DNA of 64,000 nt from Spirochaetia bacterium (GTDB lineage Bacteria; Spirochaetota; Spirochaetia; Treponematales; Treponemataceae): contig CAAGBC010000014.1 in NCBI GenBank assembly GCA_900767955.1, positions 1 through 64,000 of the forward strand. The letters are read 5' to 3'. Position 1 is the first letter of the stretch. The number at the start of each line of letters is the position of its first letter. Under the pieces are notes generated by a model, which was not told where the DNA came from, ran no database searches, and saw only the letters and a program-made list of their open reading frames with translations. Below, piece after piece: positions 51,745 to 61,287 of this stretch. The position numbers were made by a program, and so were the translations under genes.

Positions 51745-53866
51745 AAGAAACAACTTCATATATTGGTTTATCATAATACAACCAACCATACAAACTTGCA
51801 GCGCCGATTAATTTTCTTCCATAACCACGAGTTTCTTCATAAGGAACTGTTTCCAAAAACAAATCTATCGGCAATGATTGTGTATTATTAAATTCAATTT
51901 TTGAAGTTTTAAGCCATCTTCTAACTCGTGTAATTCCCGCATTATATGAAAAAAACGCAGCCAAAACATTTCCGTCCAAACGATGAATCAATTCCGAAAT
52001 ATAATATGTTCCAAATTGAATATTCTGTTCTGGATTTTCTAAAGAATATTCTGTCACACGCAACTTTCTTGCTATATCAGAAGCAGTAGGAATCATCAAT
52101 TGAGTCAAACCAATTGCTCCTGCGGAACTTTTTATATCTGCATCAAAGAAACTTTCGGTTCTAATCAAAGCGTACATAATTTCTTCTGAAATTTCATATT
52201 CTTCACAATATTTTTTTACAAAAGAAGAATAATTTCTTGGATAAAGAAGTTTTAAACTTTCTTTTGTCACAGGAACATCTGTTTTTGAAAAAGCTTTTGC
52301 AGCAATTCTCAAACTCTGTGGATAATATTCATTTTTATCCTTACCACAAACATTCAAAAAAGTAGCAAGTTTAATAGCAGTATCAAAGCTTATTTTTACA
52401 CCACTAGAAACAATGTTATTCCATGCAGGATAAATCATTTCTGGAAAACCAAATACAGCGTATCCCAAAAGCAATTTTTCAGCATCTTCAGAAACTTCAA
52501 ATTCCGAATACATTTCAGATTGGCACAAAACTTCTTCTTCTGTTTCACCACCGTATCCCAACTTGCTTAAAGCCATAACACGATAATAAACATCACTTCC
52601 GCTACTTAACGCCCGAGTGAACGCAGCTGTACATTCACTTTGATGAGTATCTCCAATAACAGGCGTTGCAAATTTTTCTTCCAACAAGCGACCATAAATA
52701 TATGCGTACTTTGCTGTAATTGCATCACTGGCATACCCGTCTATGGATTTATATATATCGTAAAATTCATTCCATTTTCTTTCTGAAATCAAAATTGGAG
52801 ATAGGATTTCAAAAAAATCATCAAAATATTCAGGATTATGCCACAAAGGACAATATTCTTTAATCATAGAAATTGCTGTATCTGAAGATTTTTTCAAGCC
52901 TGCATTTAATAAATACCACAAAGCATTGTCATAATTTTCATCAGTTACAGAATGTTTCATAGCATTTTTAAATCTAGAAACTGACAAAGTGTAATAATCT
53001 ACAGCTTTATCATACATTCTTCCTGCATAAAAATTGGAATAAAATAAAACAGCGTCATCCGAAGTTCCATTAGAAATTTTATCAAAGAACTGGGCATTTT
53101 TTATATAATCTGAATTTCCATATAAACAAGACTTTCCAGCGTCTGAAACTACAAATCGATTTTTGAAATAAGAATTATCAAGTTCAAACATTTTTTCATA
53201 GGCAACTTTATAATTTTTTCTGTACACTTCAATTCGAAATTCAATTAATTTTAATTTTTCTTCACTTAATTGCTGGGAAACAAATTCAGTATTTTTTATA
53301 TAATTTGTATAAAATTTATAATGTTCCGCAGAAATAGTTCTATTCAAAAACCATTGATACATTTCATCTGTAAATGAAACATTTTTTTTAATTAATGATT
53401 TTAATCGTAAAAAAATTAAGGAATTATTTACAGAATCAACATCAATTTTTGAAGTAAGATTTATTATCTTTGCATATTCATCGCTAGCTTCATATTCTTT
53501 AGCTGCTAACAATTTTGAATCATCATCATTATATTTTTTTACAATTGCTTCACAAGTTTTTTGTCTATCTTGAACATTTCCAAGTTTTGCTAACTGTTCA
53601 TAACTTTTTTTTGCACAATATGATGAACCGTTTTTAGCACATCTTCTGAACAATCGTTCCGCTTGAGAAATTTTACCTTCTTTTAAAGCACGCAAACCTA
53701 GAAAATAATCAGTATCGCTTTTAAAAAGCTTTTGAGGATTATATTTTTTTTCGCCATTTAATATTAGTTTACTAATACTCGCTTCTGAATTTGATTCTAA
53801 ATTTTGCCCACATCCTGAAAAGACAACTAAGCAGAGTATAACTGATATGAACTTTCTAAAAATCAC
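51731..53866 (-). CDS. lytic murein transglycosylase lipoprotein (Slt70-like)
   Basis: A 711-residue protein with a signal sequence and lipobox (VFSGC). The middle is a long helical, TPR-like superhelix as in Slt70. The C-terminal SLT domain (about 555-700) has LIRTESFFDADIKSSAGAIG with the catalytic Glu in RTES, then GLTQLMIPTA and FFSYNAGITRVRRW. It cleaves peptidoglycan to anhydro-muropeptides in the periplasm. It is 11 bases after the LysM gene and probably in one operon with it. Confidence 0.9.
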   Translation of the reverse strand: MIFRKFISVILCLVVFSGCGQNLESNSEASISKLILNGEKKYNPQKLFKSDTDYFLGLRALKEGKISQAERLFRRCAKNGSSYCAKKSYEQLAKLGNVQDRQKTCEAIVKKYNDDDSKLLAAKEYEASDEYAKIINLTSKIDVDSVNNSLIFLRLKSLIKKNVSFTDEMYQWFLNRTISAEHYKFYTNYIKNTEFVSQQLSEEKLKLIEFRIEVYRKNYKVAYEKMFELDNSYFKNRFVVSDAGKSCLYGNSDYIKNAQFFDKISNGTSDDAVLFYSNFYAGRMYDKAVDYYTLSVSRFKNAMKHSVTDENYDNALWYLLNAGLKKSSDTAISMIKEYCPLWHNPEYFDDFFEILSPILISERKWNEFYDIYKSIDGYASDAITAKYAYIYGRLLEEKFATPVIGDTHQSECTAAFTRALSSGSDVYYRVMALSKLGYGGETEEEVLCQSEMYSEFEVSEDAEKLLLGYAVFGFPEMIYPAWNNIVSSGVKISFDTAIKLATFLNVCGKDKNEYYPQSLRIAAKAFSKTDVPVTKESLKLLYPRNYSSFVKKYCEEYEISEEIMYALIRTESFFDADIKSSAGAIGLTQLMIPTASDIARKLRVTEYSLENPEQNIQFGTYYISELIHRLDGNVLAAFFSYNAGITRVRRWLKTSKIEFNNTQSLPIDLFLETVPYEETRGYGRKLIGAASLYGWLYYDKPIYEVVSSIVE

Positions 53867-53877
53867 ATTAAACTCAA

Positions 53878-55920
53878 TTATTCAACAGGAATTTCTATTG
53901 TTGTTCCAGAAATAATATAATCAGGATTTTTTATATTATTAAAACGAGCGATTTTACGATAGCGCCATGGGTTTTTATAATATGTATCTGCAATATCCCA
54001 CAATGTATCACCCCATTTGATTTTATAAGTAATATTCTGAGGTTTTACTTCTGGTTCTACTGGTGGTTCAGGAATTACTTGTTCAGGTTCTGTAACAACA
54101 ACAACTTCATCTTCTTTTGCTTCTGCAACAATTTCTTCTACTGGTTGAATTTCTTCAACAGGAGGAACTTCTTCCTTTACTTCTTCTACAATCTGAACTT
54201 CCTCAGTATTTTTTGTGTTACGAGAAGTTAGCAAATTATATTTTGAAGGAACAACAAACAAAATTAAAAGAGTTGCAATTATACAAATAATCGCACAAAT
54301 TATACAAATAATTACTGGTGCTTTAGTTTTTTTCTGCACTTCATCCTCCTGCAAAGAAGAATCACCTTCTACTGTTTCTTGGTCATATAAACCTGCAAAG
54401 TTAATACCATTTGATGGAGTATTATCATTTACTAAATTATTATCTACATTTTCATCTGCTGAATCAGAAATTGTATCAAAGAAATTATCATCAGAAGAAA
54501 TATCATCTAAATTTTCTGTTGATTCATTATCAATTTCTGGGAAATCTGGTAAATCCAAATCAAAATTATCATCATTCTGATTTTCAATTTCATCAGAAGA
54601 AAGTTCTTCAGATGTAAGTTCTTCAGAAGCAACAGTTTCCTGTGAATCTAAATCATCAGGAAGTGAAAATTCTTCTGTATCTGAATCAGAAACTGTATCT
54701 GCATTTTCAAAAGCTTCATCTTCAAACACATTATCATTTACAAGTGGTTCTTCCACAGTAAAATCATCTACAACTGTTTTATCAAAATCTTCTGCTGCTG
54801 AATCTTGAATTTGTTCTGTTTCTTCTACTGAATCATCTATAGCCGTATCATCTGTAAAATCTGCAATTCCAAATGCACTTGCATCTGATTCCAAAGCAGG
54901 TTCTGATTCAACTTCTGTTTCTTCAAAATCAGGTAAATCAGCCAATATATCATCGCTTTCTGCACTTTCTGTATTTTCTGAATTATCATCTAAGTCAAAA
55001 CTAGAATCTTCTTTATCGCCTAAAGTATCATCAGGAATTGAAAAATCAGCTGTTTCATTTTCAGAAAAATCTGTTGTTTCATCTATAGATTCATCAGCAA
55101 AATCCATATCACTTAATGATTTTTCAAACATTTCATCAGAAGAAGCATTAGATTCCATTTCTTCAATAGAACCTTCAACTGTTTTATCAGATGAAGAATC
55201 TTCTTCAAATGCTTCTACTGCATCTTCTTGAATAACTTCCTCATTTGCTACTTCTTCTTGAAGTTCGGCTTCTTCTTTTTCTTTGTTCTTTTTGTTTAAT
55301 AATGCAGCTGCTGCTAAAAGGCCACCACCAGCAACAATTCCACCTGCAACCATAGCACCAGTATTATTTTTTTCTTTTTTAGGTTCTGTTTCTTCGTTAA
55401 TAGGTTCTTCCATTTTTGACTCTTCTGTAATTTCTTCTTCTGAAATATCATCAATATTTTCTTCAACAGGAATGTCAAAAGAATCATCTATTTCAGAAAG
55501 CTCTTCTGTTTCTACAGCATTTTCAGAAACTTCATCTTCAACGCTATCCATTACTAATTCGTAATTTGTTGGTTCTAAGCGTTCTTCAACTGTGCGAGAA
55601 ACTAATGTAATATTTGCATTACTTGTTCCGCCTGTTTCTGGATCATTCATATCTGCTGATAATTTATTATTTTCATCAAGGGCAATATTAAGTGAAATAT
55701 TTGCTTCGCCATTAGGATGTTCAACAAGATTATCAATTTGCAAAGAATCTACATATTCAGCATCTTCCATTGTTCCTGTTTTTGAGCGATACAAATCAAC
55801 TAAAACTCGTGTTTGGTTATCTTTTACTGTTGTTAATCCAAGATTTTTTCTACAAGGCTTTCCTTCTTCCATAATAGGATAAAAAGAACCATCTGCAAGT
55901 TTAATTCCAATCATTTTCAT
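53878..55920 (-). CDS. LysM protein with acidic low-complexity region and DnaK-SBD-like start
   Basis: The 680-residue protein has four parts. Residues about 1-115 resemble the beta-sandwich substrate-binding domain of Hsp70 (DLYRSKTGTMEDAEYV; ISLNIALDENNKLSADMND). A hydrophobic stretch (AMVAGGIVAGGGLLAAAALL, about 190-210) follows. Then some 320 residues are dominated by Asp, Glu and Ser. A transmembrane segment (about 545-570) precedes a single C-terminal LysM (YKIKWGDTLWDIADTYY). GAGGG lies before the ATG. It probably anchors or organises peptidoglycan together with the downstream transglycosylase. Confidence 0.75.
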   Translation of the reverse strand: MKMIGIKLADGSFYPIMEEGKPCRKNLGLTTVKDNQTRVLVDLYRSKTGTMEDAEYVDSLQIDNLVEHPNGEANISLNIALDENNKLSADMNDPETGGTSNANITLVSRTVEERLEPTNYELVMDSVEDEVSENAVETEELSEIDDSFDIPVEENIDDISEEEITEESKMEEPINEETEPKKEKNNTGAMVAGGIVAGGGLLAAAALLNKKNKEKEEAELQEEVANEEVIQEDAVEAFEEDSSSDKTVEGSIEEMESNASSDEMFEKSLSDMDFADESIDETTDFSENETADFSIPDDTLGDKEDSSFDLDDNSENTESAESDDILADLPDFEETEVESEPALESDASAFGIADFTDDTAIDDSVEETEQIQDSAAEDFDKTVVDDFTVEEPLVNDNVFEDEAFENADTVSDSDTEEFSLPDDLDSQETVASEELTSEELSSDEIENQNDDNFDLDLPDFPEIDNESTENLDDISSDDNFFDTISDSADENVDNNLVNDNTPSNGINFAGLYDQETVEGDSSLQEDEVQKKTKAPVIICIICAIICIIATLLILFVVPSKYNLLTSRNTKNTEEVQIVEEVKEEVPPVEEIQPVEEIVAEAKEDEVVVVTEPEQVIPEPPVEPEVKPQNITYKIKWGDTLWDIADTYYKNPWRYRKIARFNNIKNPDYIISGTTIEIPVE

Positions 55921-56067
55921 AATTTGCCCTCACTTTATTACATTATATAATAAAATCAATATAATTTATTGTCAAATTTGTTTTCTTTTATTACATTTTA
56001 TACTTTTATAACACATTTTTTATTATATTTAATATATCTTATTTCTAAAAAAATAACAGTAAAAGAT

Positions 56068-57648
56068 ATGAAAAACAAGAAGAAACTTTTTAAAAACAAA
56101 ATTTCATTACGCAAAAAATTAAAGGCGATAAAAACAATATTTTATGGTCGCTTAATTTTAATTATTTTATTGCTACTAATTCAAATAGCGATTTTTTCCT
56201 TATTCATTTTTGCACTAGAACCATACACACAATATTTCATCGGAACAACCACTTTATTAGGTATTTTATTCATAGTTTATCTTGCAAATTGCAAAGGAAA
56301 AAACGAATTCAAAATTGCGTGGCTTGTACCAGTTCTTATTTTACCTATCTTTGGAATTAGCCTTTATTTTATTTACAAAACAAACCCTGGTGGACGTAAA
56401 TTAAACCAATCAATAAAAGACGAAGAACAAAAATCTGCAAAATTTCTTAAACAACTTCCCGACTCCGAAGAAGCCAAAAAACTTTACCCAAAAATGAAAG
56501 ACATTGCTTCTTACCTTGAAAATAACGGAAATTACCCTTGTTACACAAATTCCCAGATAAAATACTTTCCTTCTGGAGAATTATTTTTTACAGATATAAT
56601 AGAAGAATTAAATAAAGCTCAAAAATTTATTTTCCTTGAATATTTTATAATTGAACCAGGCTATATGTGGCATTCAATTCTTGCAATTCTAAAAAAGAAA
56701 GTAAGCGAAGGTGTTGAAGTAAAAGTTTTGTACGACAGTTTAGGTTCAATTACCCTTTCTTCAAGCACATACGAAAGATATTTATCAGCATTAGGAATTC
56801 AGGCAAAAATATTTTTACCTTTTGTTCCAATTTTTAATACAGGATTGAATAATCGTGACCACAAAAAGATTCTAAACATTGACGGAAAAGTTGCTTACAC
56901 TGGTGGAATAAATATTTCTGATGAATACATAAACAAAGAACATCCACGATTTAATTACTGGAAAGATACAGCTATAAAAATAACTGGCCCCGCAGTTCGT
57001 TCCTTTACAGCAATGTTTATTCAACAATGGAATATCGCAAATAAAACTAAAATTGAATATGAAAAATACATCAATATTGAATACCCAAAATATCAACCAT
57101 TCGGAACAATAATTCCTTATGCAGACAATGCACACAACAATGAAGATATTGCAGAAAATATTTATAATTATATTTTATCTAAATCACACAACTATGTTCA
57201 TATAATGACACCTTACATAATTATTGATTCGTCATTACTAGAAGCATTAATTTTTGCTGCAAAACGAAATGTAAATGTGGAATTAATTGTTCCAAAAAAT
57301 TACGACCACTTTATTACTTTTTGTGTTGGTAGAACTTTTATCAAAAAGTTAATAGAAAATGGAATTAAAGTTTATCAATATGAACCAGGTTTTATCCACG
57401 CAAAATCCTTTGTTTCTGATGACAACAGAGCTTGCATTGGTTCTGTCAATTTAGACTATCGAAGTCTTTATCACCATTTTGAATGTGGTGCATTTATTTA
57501 TTCATCACCAGTAATCGCAGATATAGAACAAGATTTTCAGGAAACAAAAAAACAATGCAAATTAATAACAATGGAAGAATATAAAAAAATTCCTTTGCAT
57601 ATAAAATTGATTGGCTGGTTTTTCCATGTTTTTTCACCACTTTTATAA
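56068..57648 (+). CDS. cls: cardiolipin synthase-like phospholipase D protein
   Basis: Two HKD motifs define the active site: NRDHKKILNIDG and FIHAKSFVSDDNRACIGSVN. The N-terminus has two membrane segments (ILIILLLLIQIAIFSLFIF and AWLVPVLILPIFGISLYFIY). Length and topology match ClsA-type cardiolipin synthases. I start at the ATG of 56068; an in-frame TTG at 55969 would add 33 residues with a further hydrophobic segment and cannot be excluded. Convergent terminator at 57668-57709. Confidence 0.88.
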   Translation: MKNKKKLFKNKISLRKKLKAIKTIFYGRLILIILLLLIQIAIFSLFIFALEPYTQYFIGTTTLLGILFIVYLANCKGKNEFKIAWLVPVLILPIFGISLYFIYKTNPGGRKLNQSIKDEEQKSAKFLKQLPDSEEAKKLYPKMKDIASYLENNGNYPCYTNSQIKYFPSGELFFTDIIEELNKAQKFIFLEYFIIEPGYMWHSILAILKKKVSEGVEVKVLYDSLGSITLSSSTYERYLSALGIQAKIFLPFVPIFNTGLNNRDHKKILNIDGKVAYTGGINISDEYINKEHPRFNYWKDTAIKITGPAVRSFTAMFIQQWNIANKTKIEYEKYINIEYPKYQPFGTIIPYADNAHNNEDIAENIYNYILSKSHNYVHIMTPYIIIDSSLLEALIFAAKRNVNVELIVPKNYDHFITFCVGRTFIKKLIENGIKVYQYEPGFIHAKSFVSDDNRACIGSVNLDYRSLYHHFECGAFIYSSPVIADIEQDFQETKKQCKLITMEEYKKIPLHIKLIGWFFHVFSPLL

Positions 57649-57667
57649 TTATTGATTAAAAAAAAAT

Positions 57668-57709
57668 AAGGTGGCCAAAAGAAGCAATTATCCTTTGACC
57701 ACCTTTTTT
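57668..57709. terminator. bidirectional terminator
   Basis: AAGGTGGCCAAA (57668-57679) pairs with TTTGACCACCTT (57694-57705) with one mismatch; A-run before and T-run after serve both convergent genes. Confidence 0.85.
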
Positions 57710-57734
57710 AAGTTTCTATAAATCGAAATACAAA

Positions 57735-58562
57735 TTAATATTGGTAAGCAAATTCTACCATATCAACCATTTCGTTATTTATTGTTCCGAATTTTTTTAC
57801 AACATCGTAAGTTGTTAGTTTTACTACATTTCCTGCTGCATCATATTTTACCAAAAGGCGTTTTGTTGTTTTGTTATCTGCAGAATATGTTGTTACTTCT
57901 GTAAGATTTCCCATGTTATCATAGCGGAATAATTCTTTCATTTTTAATCCGTCTACATTAGCATAAGAAATTGTATCGATTTTTCCATTGTCTGAATATT
58001 CGTAGAAGCGTTCTTCATCTAATGAACCATCTGCAAAATATTCTGTTTCTTTTTCCAACTGATTTTTTGCATTGTAACTGTAAATAATCTTCCAAACGAT
58101 AGCACCTTCTGCATTGTAGTAAGTTTCATCAGTCAACTTTGTTCCATCGTAAGTATAGATTGTTTTACTTTTTAACAAACCATCTTTTCCGTATTCAGAA
58201 GTATCTGCTTTTACACCATTTTTGTAAGTTACAACGCTTTTAAACAACTGAACATTTTCACCATCAAAACCAACTTGTTCAACTAAATTGCCAGATGCAT
58301 CATAAGTACTATTTACTTTGTTTACTACCACATCACGAGGTGTCAATTCAGTAGATTCGATTTGTTTTCCATTGCTATCGTATGTAAAAACAAATTTTGA
58401 ATTTGGAGTACGGAAATAATCTCCAAACTTTAACGCAATATTATAATTTGTTTTTGTTACACTTTTTACATTTCCTTTTAACTGTAAATTAGTTGCAACA
58501 TCGTAAGCAAATAAAGACATTCCTATAAATGATAAGCATAAAATAGAAACTATTTTTTTCAT
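57735..58562 (-). CDS. secreted RHS/YD-repeat-like protein
   Basis: A 275-residue protein with a signal peptide ending near MSLFAYD. The mature part is a series of about nine YD-type units, each F/Y-x-Y-D-x-x-G-x-L/K or YNAKNQLEKETEY, which form beta-strand repeats as in RHS proteins but without a toxin domain. It is probably periplasmic or surface exposed. Function unknown. Confidence 0.75.
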   Translation of the reverse strand: MKKIVSILCLSFIGMSLFAYDVATNLQLKGNVKSVTKTNYNIALKFGDYFRTPNSKFVFTYDSNGKQIESTELTPRDVVVNKVNSTYDASGNLVEQVGFDGENVQLFKSVVTYKNGVKADTSEYGKDGLLKSKTIYTYDGTKLTDETYYNAEGAIVWKIIYSYNAKNQLEKETEYFADGSLDEERFYEYSDNGKIDTISYANVDGLKMKELFRYDNMGNLTEVTTYSADNKTTKRLLVKYDAAGNVVKLTTYDVVKKFGTINNEMVDMVEFAYQY

Positions 58563-58649
58563 AAAAAATTAACTCCCAAAAAATCAATAAAAAGTCCGCA
58601 ACGCAAACTTATAAACATGTCCTATTATTATAAACTGACTTTTACTGAT

Positions 58650-58678
58650 TTGTCAAAAAACATTATATATATTAGAAT
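58650..58678 (+). promoter_or_regulatory. promoter of the ilvY-like gene
   Basis: TTGTCA (58650-58655), 17-base spacer, TAGAAT (58673-58678). The ATG follows nine bases later. Confidence 0.7.
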
Positions 58679-58687
58679 AAATTTCTA

Positions 58688-59605
58688 ATGAATTTTTATG
58701 AATTAAAAGCTTATGTAAGCCTTTCCGAACATCTTCATTTTGCAAAAACCGCGGAAGAAATAAACATTAGCCCTTCCGCTTTAAGCAGAATTATCACTCG
58801 CCTAGAAGAAGAAGCAGGAACAATTTTAATCAACAGAAGTAATCGCCAAGTTGAATTAACTCCCAACGGAAAATTATTTGCTGAATTTGCAAAAGAAACA
58901 TTAGAAAAAAAATCAGATTTGGAAGCATCTTTTTCTGGAGAAAAAAATAAAATATCTGGAACGCTGCATGTTTATGCTTCTGTTACAGCGTGCTACACAA
59001 TTCTTCCTCACTTTATTAAAAAACTTTCAACAAAATACCCGGGCATTCAACTTGCAGTAGAAACAGGAGACCCTGCAGGCGCAATTTCCGCAGTAAGAGA
59101 AGGTCGTGCTGCTTTAGCGGTTGCCGCAATTCCAGAAGACGGTCTTTCATATTTAGAAACTATAAACTTAAAAACAACGCCCTTAATTTTTGCAGCTAGC
59201 GTCGACAGTCCCTACACTGAACTTGATGGTTCCCCACAAGATATAATTTCTTCAACACCTTTAATATTGCCAAAAACAGGTTTAGCACGCCGCCGATTTG
59301 ACCAATGGACAAAATCAAGAAATGTAAAACCAATAATTGCCGCAGAAACAGAAGGAAATGAAGCAATTTTAGCATTAGCACAATTAGGCTTGGGAATTGG
59401 ATTAGTTCCGCAAATCGTGCTAGAAAGTGGGCGTTATGATAACAATTTTATAATTCACACAGCAAGAAACATAATGGGTTACTATAATGTAGGATTTATT
59501 CGTCGTGCTGAAATATACGGAACTCAATCAAGTAGAAAAATTCAGCAAGCAGTAAGCGATATTCTTCATTCAACAAACTGGCAAGAAGTAATCGGAGGAA
59601 AATAA
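58688..59605 (+). CDS. ilvY: LysR-type regulator, IlvY-like
   Basis: A 305-residue LysR protein: HTH FAKTAEEINISPSALSRIIT in residues 18-37, then an effector domain. The stretches GTLHVYASVTACY, LAVETGDPAGAISAV and ILALAQLGLGIGLVPQIVLE resemble E. coli IlvY, the activator of ilvC in isoleucine-valine synthesis, more than other LysR types that I know. No ilvC is adjacent. Its stop overlaps the next gene by one base (taATG). Confidence 0.78.
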   Translation: MNFYELKAYVSLSEHLHFAKTAEEINISPSALSRIITRLEEEAGTILINRSNRQVELTPNGKLFAEFAKETLEKKSDLEASFSGEKNKISGTLHVYASVTACYTILPHFIKKLSTKYPGIQLAVETGDPAGAISAVREGRAALAVAAIPEDGLSYLETINLKTTPLIFAASVDSPYTELDGSPQDIISSTPLILPKTGLARRRFDQWTKSRNVKPIIAAETEGNEAILALAQLGLGIGLVPQIVLESGRYDNNFIIHTARNIMGYYNVGFIRRAEIYGTQSSRKIQQAVSDILHSTNWQEVIGGK

Positions 59606-60351
59606 TGACACAACAAGAATGGGATGCTTTTTCACAATTCCGTGACAATTTTAAAAACCAAATATCAGAGTGGAATCAATTTGCGTCACAATTAATTCCT
59701 CTACAAAAAGCTGCGGCAAATAAAGACACCCCAAACTATCCAATCGAAAATCCAATAGTTTACAACACAGCCCTTGATGAAATCACTCAAGAAGATTCTA
59801 TCAAACTAATTGTAATCGGTGACAATCCCGGAAAAGACGAACAATTAAATAAAAATTTAAAATACCTCGTGGGCCAAGCAGGAAAAATTGCAAATGGATT
59901 TTTTATTCGCAATCCAGAGCTTCAAATTGATTTTAGAAAAAACGCAATCATTTTGAACAAAACTCCAATTCACACCGCAAAAACAAATCACTTAAAATAT
60001 TTAAATAAATTCGGTTCTGAACAAATACAAAACTTGATTAATGATTCACAACTTTGGATGGCAGAACAAACTGCAAAACTTCATTCACAGTTAAACGCGC
60101 AACTATGGCTTGTAGGCTATTCAGAATTAAAAGAAAAAAAGATTTTTACGCCTTACAGAAATAAATTAAAAGAAACATATCTTTCACTAGAAAATACAAA
60201 TTCATGGGATAATGTTTTTGTTTTTCAACATTTTTCTATGAATAGATTTTCAATAGATTTGAATAATTTCCAAAAACAAAACCAATCACTTTCATTACAA
60301 GAAGCAATCAAAGCAATTGGTATTCTTCATAAAAACGAAATTTTTATGTAA
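59605..60351 (+). CDS. uracil-DNA glycosylase-superfamily protein
   Basis: A 248-residue protein with a UDG-like core: VIGDNPGKDEQ (motif 1 with the water-activating acidic position), LVGQAGKIANGFF (family-4-like G-x-AG), KNAIILNKTPIHTAKTN and a terminal FQHFSMN in place of HPS. This points to a divergent UDG/MUG relative rather than classic Ung. The substrate is not certain. Translationally coupled to the ilvY-like gene. Confidence 0.68.
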   Translation: MTQQEWDAFSQFRDNFKNQISEWNQFASQLIPLQKAAANKDTPNYPIENPIVYNTALDEITQEDSIKLIVIGDNPGKDEQLNKNLKYLVGQAGKIANGFFIRNPELQIDFRKNAIILNKTPIHTAKTNHLKYLNKFGSEQIQNLINDSQLWMAEQTAKLHSQLNAQLWLVGYSELKEKKIFTPYRNKLKETYLSLENTNSWDNVFVFQHFSMNRFSIDLNNFQKQNQSLSLQEAIKAIGILHKNEIFM

Positions 60352-60362
60352 TAGCATTATTA

Positions 60363-61280
60363 TTAATAAATTTTTTCACCAAGCAATCTTGCAATCAAGG
60401 AAACAGCTAGTATTGCAGTTTGATTTCGTACATCAAGAACTGGATTTACTTCTACAATTTCCGCTGATTTTACAAGATTTGTGTCTGCCATTTCTTCCAT
60501 TAATAACAAAGCTTCTCTATTTGTTAATCCTGCAGGAAGAGGAATTCCAGTTCCTGGGGCAAACATTGGATCAAGAACATCCATATCAAAACTAACATGA
60601 ACAATATCTGCATGGCTTTTAAAAAACACAATAACTTTTTTCATAATTGCAGCAAAACCATGTCTTTCAATATCGCTCATAGAAAAAACTGTCACTCCAG
60701 CTTTTTTCATTAATTCCCGTTCACCATTGTCTAAATCACGAGTTCCCACATAGCAAATGTTTTTAGGATTAACTTTTGTTCCCTCAAAGTATAAATTTGT
60801 CAAATCTGGCAAACCATAGCCACAAGAAGCAGCTAAACATTCCCCGTGAATATTTCCTGTAGGTGATGTCTCATCAGTATTAAAATCCCCATGAGCATCA
60901 ACATACAAAATTCCTAATCGCTTGTTATTCTTTTTTGCATACGCACTTATTCCCGCTATAGAACCAAGGGCGATGGAATGGTCTCCACCCAAAACCAAAG
61001 GGAACACATCGTTATCCACAGCTTGCTCAACTTCTTCTGCAAGAGTTATACAAGATTTTTTTATTGGTTCCAGGAACTTTGCTTTGGGATTTCCAAAATC
61101 TTCATATTCTTTTGGATTAATTTGAATCGGACAGTCATATTTTACAATGTCATATCCCAAATCTTCTAATTTATTTCCCAAACCAGCAAGTCTTATTGCA
61201 GAAGGCCCCATATCTGAACCGTGGCGACTTGCTCCAAAATCAAGAGGCATTTCTATAACACTAATTTTTTTTCCTTTCAT
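60363..61280 (-). CDS. rocF: arginase
   Basis: A 305-residue ureohydrolase from the ATG at 61280 (AGGAATAAT before it). Mn-binding motifs are GGDHSIALG, YVDAHGDFN, and SFDMDVLDP. Its N-terminus IEMPLDFGASRHGSDMGP is that of arginases rather than agmatinases. It hydrolyses arginine to ornithine and urea. It follows the OmpA-like gene closely and may be co-transcribed; the upstream in-frame ATG at 61310 lies within that gene. Confidence 0.93.
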   Translation of the reverse strand: MKGKKISVIEMPLDFGASRHGSDMGPSAIRLAGLGNKLEDLGYDIVKYDCPIQINPKEYEDFGNPKAKFLEPIKKSCITLAEEVEQAVDNDVFPLVLGGDHSIALGSIAGISAYAKKNNKRLGILYVDAHGDFNTDETSPTGNIHGECLAASCGYGLPDLTNLYFEGTKVNPKNICYVGTRDLDNGERELMKKAGVTVFSMSDIERHGFAAIMKKVIVFFKSHADIVHVSFDMDVLDPMFAPGTGIPLPAGLTNREALLLMEEMADTNLVKSAEIVEVNPVLDVRNQTAILAVSLIARLLGEKIY

Positions 61281-61287
61281 ATTATTC

